NCBI RefSeq assembly: GCF_900129725.1
Contig: NZ_FQWQ01000001.1
Span: forward strand, 2,604,001 to 2,668,000
Source of the DNA: Chryseolinea serpens
Lineage (GTDB): Bacteria; Bacteroidota; Bacteroidia; Cytophagales; Cyclobacteriaceae
Direction of reading: 5' to 3'
DNA: 64,000 bases
Position 1 is the stretch's first letter; each line of letters opens with the position of its first letter. The position numbers were made by a program, and so were the translations under genes. The notes under the pieces are model-generated. The model made no database searches. It was not told the DNA's origin and was given only the letters and a program-made list of their open reading frames with translations. This document shows, in pieces, positions 60,222 to 64,000 of the stretch.

Positions 60222-61010
60222 ATGAATTTTCCTTATCTCAAAGGCGTGCTGTGCCTGTTGGTACTCGTGACCGGCAGTCACCTGGCCGTGGCGCAGTTTC
60301 CGCGTTTTAAAGTGCTTGCCTTCTACTCCAACAAAGTGGAGCGCGATCATGTGGACTTTGCTCGTGATGCCGTCCGTTTCTTCAAAGACCTCACGGCGGG
60401 CAACGGCTTTGTGTTCGACACCACCAGCAATATGAGCGACCTTAACGACCAGAAGCTGAGGGACTATTCCGTGGTGATGATGCTGAACGATTTTCCCCAC
60501 AACCAGGAACAACGCAACGCCTTTACGCGCTACATGGAAAACGGCGGCGGCTGGTTTGGCTTTCACGTGGCCGCCTACAACGATAAGGATACACACTGGC
60601 CCTGGTTCGTGCAATTTCTTGGCGGGGCTGTATTCTATACCAACAGCTGGCCCCCCATGCCCGCGAAGCTGGTGATCGAAGACCACACGCATCCCATCAC
60701 CAAAGGACTCCCCGAATCCTACATTGCACCCACCAACGAGTGGTATCAATGGAAGCCCAGTCCACGCGAAAATAAAGACGTGACGATCCTCGCTTCGCTC
60801 TCGGCCGACAATTACCCCTTAGGCCTGAAAGACATCATCCACGACGGCGACACGCCTGTGATGTGGACCAACACAAAATATCGCATGGTCTACATGAACA
60901 TCGGTCACGGCAGCAAGATCTTCACAGACGCCACCCAAAACCGGATCATCGTCGCGGGCCTGCGCCATGTGGTGGCCTCCGACAAAAAAGGAAACGTATT
61001 CAAAGATTAA
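60222..61010 (+). CDS. ThuA domain-containing protein
   Basis: 262 aa, signal peptide MNFPYLKGVLCLLVLVTGSHLAVAQ. The ThuA (class I glutamine amidotransferase-like) fold shows VLAFYSNKVERDHVDFARDAVRFF, VVMMLNDFPHNQEQRNAFTRYMENGGGWFGFHVAAY and TPVMWTNTKYRMVYMNIGHGS. Family linked to sugar metabolism; no enzyme activity established. Start at 60222 gives a signal peptide; the frame upstream to 60030 is antisense to the reductase start. Confidence 0.88.
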   Translation: MNFPYLKGVLCLLVLVTGSHLAVAQFPRFKVLAFYSNKVERDHVDFARDAVRFFKDLTAGNGFVFDTTSNMSDLNDQKLRDYSVVMMLNDFPHNQEQRNAFTRYMENGGGWFGFHVAAYNDKDTHWPWFVQFLGGAVFYTNSWPPMPAKLVIEDHTHPITKGLPESYIAPTNEWYQWKPSPRENKDVTILASLSADNYPLGLKDIIHDGDTPVMWTNTKYRMVYMNIGHGSKIFTDATQNRIIVAGLRHVVASDKKGNVFKD

Positions 61011-61038
61011 CTACGACCATACAACCTAACCCAACGCC

Positions 61039-61521
61039 ATGAGAGCCCTCCATTTTGTTATTGCCTGTGCCTTGTTTGCCGGGATGATCGCCTGCGGAAG
61101 CAAAGAAGCCACGATCGACAGCCGCATCTTCGATGAAGCCCATGTTATTTCCGATGCGCAAAAAGATAGTCTCATCAATGCCATCCGCGTGGTGGAAACC
61201 AATATCGGCCCGCGCATTGCCATCATGACGGTAGAGAGCCTGAACGGGGAAACAGTAGAAGCCCTTTCTGCAAAGGAAGCCAAGGCCCACGGATTCGACG
61301 CCTCCAAAGATGTTTTCTTTTTCCTGGCCACCACCGGGCATGCCGCACACATTGTTACGGGCAGCGAGGTGGAGAAGGTCCTCGACGATCCGCTGCGCGT
61401 GCACCTGGTCTGGGACATGGCGCCAAAATTCACCAAACAAAAATATGGCTCCGGCCTGGTGGATGGGGTGGAGAAATTGAAGGCGGTGTTTATTGTGAAT
61501 AAGGATGCGATTGCGAAGTAG
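61039..61521 (+). CDS. TPM domain-containing lipoprotein
   Basis: 160 aa. Lipobox GMIAC at about residue 19. The TPM domain (IFDEAHVISDAQKDSLINAIRVVETNIGPRIAIMTVESLNGET) is followed by VFFFLATTGHAAHIVTGSEVEKVLDD. TPM proteins act in envelope or photosystem quality control; some are phosphatases. Shares direction with the ThuA gene, 28 bp downstream. Confidence 0.85.
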   Translation: MRALHFVIACALFAGMIACGSKEATIDSRIFDEAHVISDAQKDSLINAIRVVETNIGPRIAIMTVESLNGETVEALSAKEAKAHGFDASKDVFFFLATTGHAAHIVTGSEVEKVLDDPLRVHLVWDMAPKFTKQKYGSGLVDGVEKLKAVFIVNKDAIAK

Positions 61522-61615
61522 TGCGACTTTTCAGATGAACTGAAAATTATACCCGTTGGGAACCGGACAATACCTTTTACATTGACATCGGTTTTTTCGG
61601 CTGATTCAAGTGAAT

Positions 61616-61654
61616 CAAAAAAAAATGTATCGGGTCTGTCCCGATACATTTTTC
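61616..61654. terminator. Bidirectional intrinsic terminator
   Basis: A perfect stem AAAAATGTATCGGG / CCCGATACATTTTT with a 5-nt loop lies between the TPM gene and the convergent T9SS gene. Confidence 0.85.
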
Positions 61655-61734
61655 CATACAAAGAAATTTACTTGATCTCAAACCTTACCTGTTCCCGCTA
61701 TTTCAATCTCCTCACTTCTTTATCGGGTTCGACA

Positions 61735-63321
61735 CTATTGGACGACCACTTTTTGTGTTTGTTTTTTACCATTCGCGATCAGCGTGAATAGATAGACTCC
61801 AGTTCCCATCTGTCCCATGTTCACGCTTGTTTCATACGTGCCTTGAGGAACACTGGCGCGATCCACCAAGGTTGTCATCAAAGAGCCTTTTTCATTGGTA
61901 ATCACCAGTTTTACCGGACCCTCTACCTTCACCCTGTATTTGACTTTTAAAACGTCTTTCACGGGATTTGGATATGCCCACAAATATTGGGTATTGTCGT
62001 CCGTATAAATGTAATAGGACATTGCACCTTGGGAAGTTGGTGCCCCCTGGGAAGGGTTCAATTTGACAACTGCCCCCGTTGTATCCGGTACGATCGTCAT
62101 GTCACCCTTCACAACTTCTTCGACATCTCCTACCCGTCCACCGGGCGGCGCGCAAGGCGATGCAATTTTAAGGTTTATGCCTGGCGTTATCCGGGCACTG
62201 ACGGTCGGGCGCACCACGATCGAATTTCCCGCGATAAAATTGCCCGTGATTCCGGTAGAAGCAAATTGATCCTCCGTGATCACAATGCTATTTATGGCCT
62301 TCACATCAGCATTTGCACTGAAGGAGTAATATGCCCACGTAAGGTTCTGTGGATAAACATCCATCTTTACGATGTTACTAAAAGATCCCAGATTAACGGC
62401 ACGCACATACCACGTGGTTTGGGATAGGGCAGGCGGCGAATACGCTGAACTGATCGCACCCAAAATTTGGGTAAATGTCGTTCCGTTCGTGCTGCTGTAC
62501 CACTGATAGAGGTATTGACTGGCTCCGCCCAAGGAAACACCAGACTTCTGATCCAGCCCAGCGGGAGCTGTGCCCGTTCCTATACACTGCGAGCAACAAA
62601 TGGTATTTCCAGTCACCACGCTCGCGGATAAGGGAACCGTTAATGAATTTGAATCATCACACTTTGCCTGTCTTACGAGGGTCGTGTTGACATAGAGATT
62701 GACCGTATAGTTTATTTTGACCGTAAACGTGGCTGTGGTCGGACTACCGCTCAAAGGTATGATAGGATTCGCTGTGACACTAGAACCGGTGGTAGTCGCC
62801 AGGTTGCCATTTGAGCTACTCGTCCAGGTATAGCTGTTATAAACCGGGTTGGTATAGCCACTTGTAGGACTCGCTGTCAAGGTTACCGGGCTGCCGGAAT
62901 GAACGGTGGTCGGTGACGCAGCGATTGGAATACTCAAATGCGCAATGTCTACATTTTTGGAGATACTACTTAGAAAGTTGCCCGCTGCAGAAATGGTTGC
63001 CTGCGTTGTACTACTCCACGGACTCCATTTTACCTTGATTTTTGACGTGTATTGCCCCGGAGAGCTTTCCGTGGTCGCCAACTGGGTTTGTATCGAATTA
63101 CTATAATCTGGGAATACCCCGCCATTGACGGTCCAGACGATATCCTGCTGCCGGTCGACGGTAACCGAGTACTCCACGGTTGTCCCACCGCATTCGAAGA
63201 AGTATCGGTTACCATCTTCAATACTTTGCGCCCTGATCGTGCTAACGAACAAAAAAAAGAAACCCGTCGCCCATAGCCAACGGAGTTTCGGCACACTCAA
63301 TAGCTTTACATTCATTATCAA
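61735..63321 (-). CDS. Secreted Ig-like repeat protein with T9SS type A sorting domain
   Basis: 528 aa (526 from 63315). Signal peptide (about 30 residues, TIRAQ). Ig/PKD-like beta-domains rich in Ser/Thr (SGSPVTLTASPTSGYTNP, YLYQWYSSTNGTTFTQ, TTWYVRAV) are followed by the C-terminal type A sorting domain: YLWAYPNPVKDVLKVKY, VKLVITNEKGSLM, and GVYLFTLIANGKKQTQKVVV. Exported by the type IX system and displayed on the cell surface. Probably co-transcribed with the next gene upstream. Confidence 0.9.
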   Translation of the reverse strand: MIMNVKLLSVPKLRWLWATGFFFLFVSTIRAQSIEDGNRYFFECGGTTVEYSVTVDRQQDIVWTVNGGVFPDYSNSIQTQLATTESSPGQYTSKIKVKWSPWSSTTQATISAAGNFLSSISKNVDIAHLSIPIAASPTTVHSGSPVTLTASPTSGYTNPVYNSYTWTSSSNGNLATTTGSSVTANPIIPLSGSPTTATFTVKINYTVNLYVNTTLVRQAKCDDSNSLTVPLSASVVTGNTICCSQCIGTGTAPAGLDQKSGVSLGGASQYLYQWYSSTNGTTFTQILGAISSAYSPPALSQTTWYVRAVNLGSFSNIVKMDVYPQNLTWAYYSFSANADVKAINSIVITEDQFASTGITGNFIAGNSIVVRPTVSARITPGINLKIASPCAPPGGRVGDVEEVVKGDMTIVPDTTGAVVKLNPSQGAPTSQGAMSYYIYTDDNTQYLWAYPNPVKDVLKVKYRVKVEGPVKLVITNEKGSLMTTLVDRASVPQGTYETSVNMGQMGTGVYLFTLIANGKKQTQKVVVQ

Positions 63322-63380
63322 AAAAGTTTAATTGTTAACCAAAAACAGTCTCTAACATTAACAAAATTTCAACCTATAGG

Positions 63381-64000
63381 CTACTTTCCTTGCTTCTCCA
63401 TAGCACTGACTTTTTTCTCGAGTTCAATCACGTACAATGTCAACTCTTCCACCTTTTTGAGTAACAGCATATTCATTTCGCTCACGTTAACACCCTGCTC
63501 TTCCATCTCCTTTGCGGAAGGAATTTCCGGCAGGTGTTTGTTCTCCTGGATATACTTGTTCAAATCAACCAATGAAAGAAGTTTATAATTGGTTTCAAAA
63601 ACGTAGTCAGGTCCCGGAACGCTGAGATCGACTTTTACTTCTTGGGCATGAATGACCCCTTTCACCGTGAGCTTCGCGTCAGTCGTAGCCGTTCCTATCC
63701 CAACGTTCCCGCCACCCACATTGAATAATACGTCGTTTCCGGAATCATTGATCCGCAACGGGCGCGGGCCATAGCTTTGCAACCAGGCATAGTCTGCGGC
63801 TAATCCCATTTTGAAATATGCATTGGCACCACTGGCATTCATAGAGAAGATTGCACCGGGGGCTGATTCCGTTACCGTGAACTTCGCATCCGGGCTGGCC
63901 GTGCCAACTCCAACCTTTCCGCCGCCTAAATTGAAATAGACATCGTTTCCAATATTATTGATGCGCAAGGGGAGGCCTCCATAGGATTGCATCCACGCAT
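63381..64000 (-). CDS. Tail-fibre-like repeat protein, N-terminus cut by the window edge
   Basis: At least 206 codons; the frame continues past position 64000, as the residues before the first Met (AW-MQSYGGLPLRINN) match the internal repeat AWLQSYGPRPLRIND. Repeats of RINxxGNDVxFNxGGGxVGxGTAxxDAKxTV recur, with a C-terminal coiled coil (LLLKKVEELTLYVIELEKKVSAMEK) after LPEIPSAKEMEEQGVNV. This is the Bacteroidota fibre-like class with trimerising tail, not necessarily phage. Ends 59 bp before the next gene. Confidence 0.82.
   Translation of the reverse strand, partial: AWMQSYGGLPLRINNIGNDVYFNLGGGKVGVGTASPDAKFTVTESAPGAIFSMNASGANAYFKMGLAADYAWLQSYGPRPLRINDSGNDVLFNVGGGNVGIGTATTDAKLTVKGVIHAQEVKVDLSVPGPDYVFETNYKLLSLVDLNKYIQENKHLPEIPSAKEMEEQGVNVSEMNMLLLKKVEELTLYVIELEKKVSAMEKQGK

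Noticed and set aside
63381-64000. Prophage tail gene
   Set aside because: Fibre-like repeats and coiled-coil tails of this type are common in Bacteroidota surface proteins, and no phage genes are nearby.
1-64000. CRISPR arrays, rRNA genes, insertion sequences
   Set aside because: No regularly spaced direct repeats, no rRNA sequence and no transposase reading frame were seen on either strand.

Overview
The window looks like a chromosomal segment of a free-living Bacteroidota, most likely order Cytophagales. The evidence is a CHU-type (type B) and a type A T9SS sorting domain, promoters of the TTTG-N19/20-TAnnTTTG class, weak Shine-Dalgarno sites, a short Bacteroidota-type IlvN, DUF4252 proteins behind an ECF sigma factor, a GH97 enzyme and FtsX-type permeases with an N-terminal prefix domain. 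No rRNA, CRISPR array, transposase, integrase or phage module is visible. Genus cannot be fixed from the sequence alone.

Layout. 1-6.1 kb: tRNA-Lys with a duplicated 3' end, an SH3/TPR membrane protein, a 902-aa T9SS cargo protein, RlmD and a SMI1/KNR4 protein. 6.15-6.78 kb: a gene-free island with a structured RNA-like element and REP-like palindromes in inverted copies. 6.8-14 kb: dihaem cytochrome c, AraC regulator, PLP aminotransferase, AAC(6')-like acetyltransferase, M50-like membrane protein, an unknown gene and a PLD-like protein with an altered catalytic motif. 14-20.4 kb: FtsX permease, WD40-like propeller lipoprotein/secreted protein, PNPOx-like protein and an alkylation-repair pair (Ogt plus AlkA-type glycosylase). 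20.6-28.1 kb: the whole isoleucine/valine operon ilvE-D-B-N-C-A behind a 40-codon leader peptide rich in Leu/Ile/Val codons and an intrinsic terminator, a textbook attenuator layout. 28-36 kb: GNAT, FAD monooxygenase, 1-Cys peroxiredoxin, Rrf2 regulator, tRNA-Thr, CrcB, two tRNA-Leu, lipoproteins and a secreted protein ending in a Hint (self-splicing-type) domain.

36-45.3 kb: a damage-response cassette. A self-cleaving XRE/S24 repressor is divergent from dinB, a 2H phosphoesterase, recQ, a short DnaE-type polymerase and an M23 peptidase. Two near-identical ACTAA-N5-TTAGT palindromes, 33 bp apart centre to centre, sit just before dinB and are good operator candidates. A second copy of the structured RNA-like element lies between the 2H gene and recQ. 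45-54 kb: an ABC-2 exporter, three tandem DUF4252 genes with ECF sigma and putative anti-sigma factor, and a 913-aa von Willebrand A protein. 53.8-64 kb: YceI with an operator palindrome over its promoter, DODA-type dioxygenase, deoxyribonucleotidase, GH97, DUF2007, LOG-like, aldo/keto reductase, ThuA, TPM, a T9SS type A protein and a truncated tail-fibre-like repeat protein at the right edge.

Most striking signals: the ilv attenuator with a visible antiterminator pairing, the two-copy structured RNA element, the S24-DinB-2H-RecQ-DnaE cassette with paired operators, and the Hint-domain protein.
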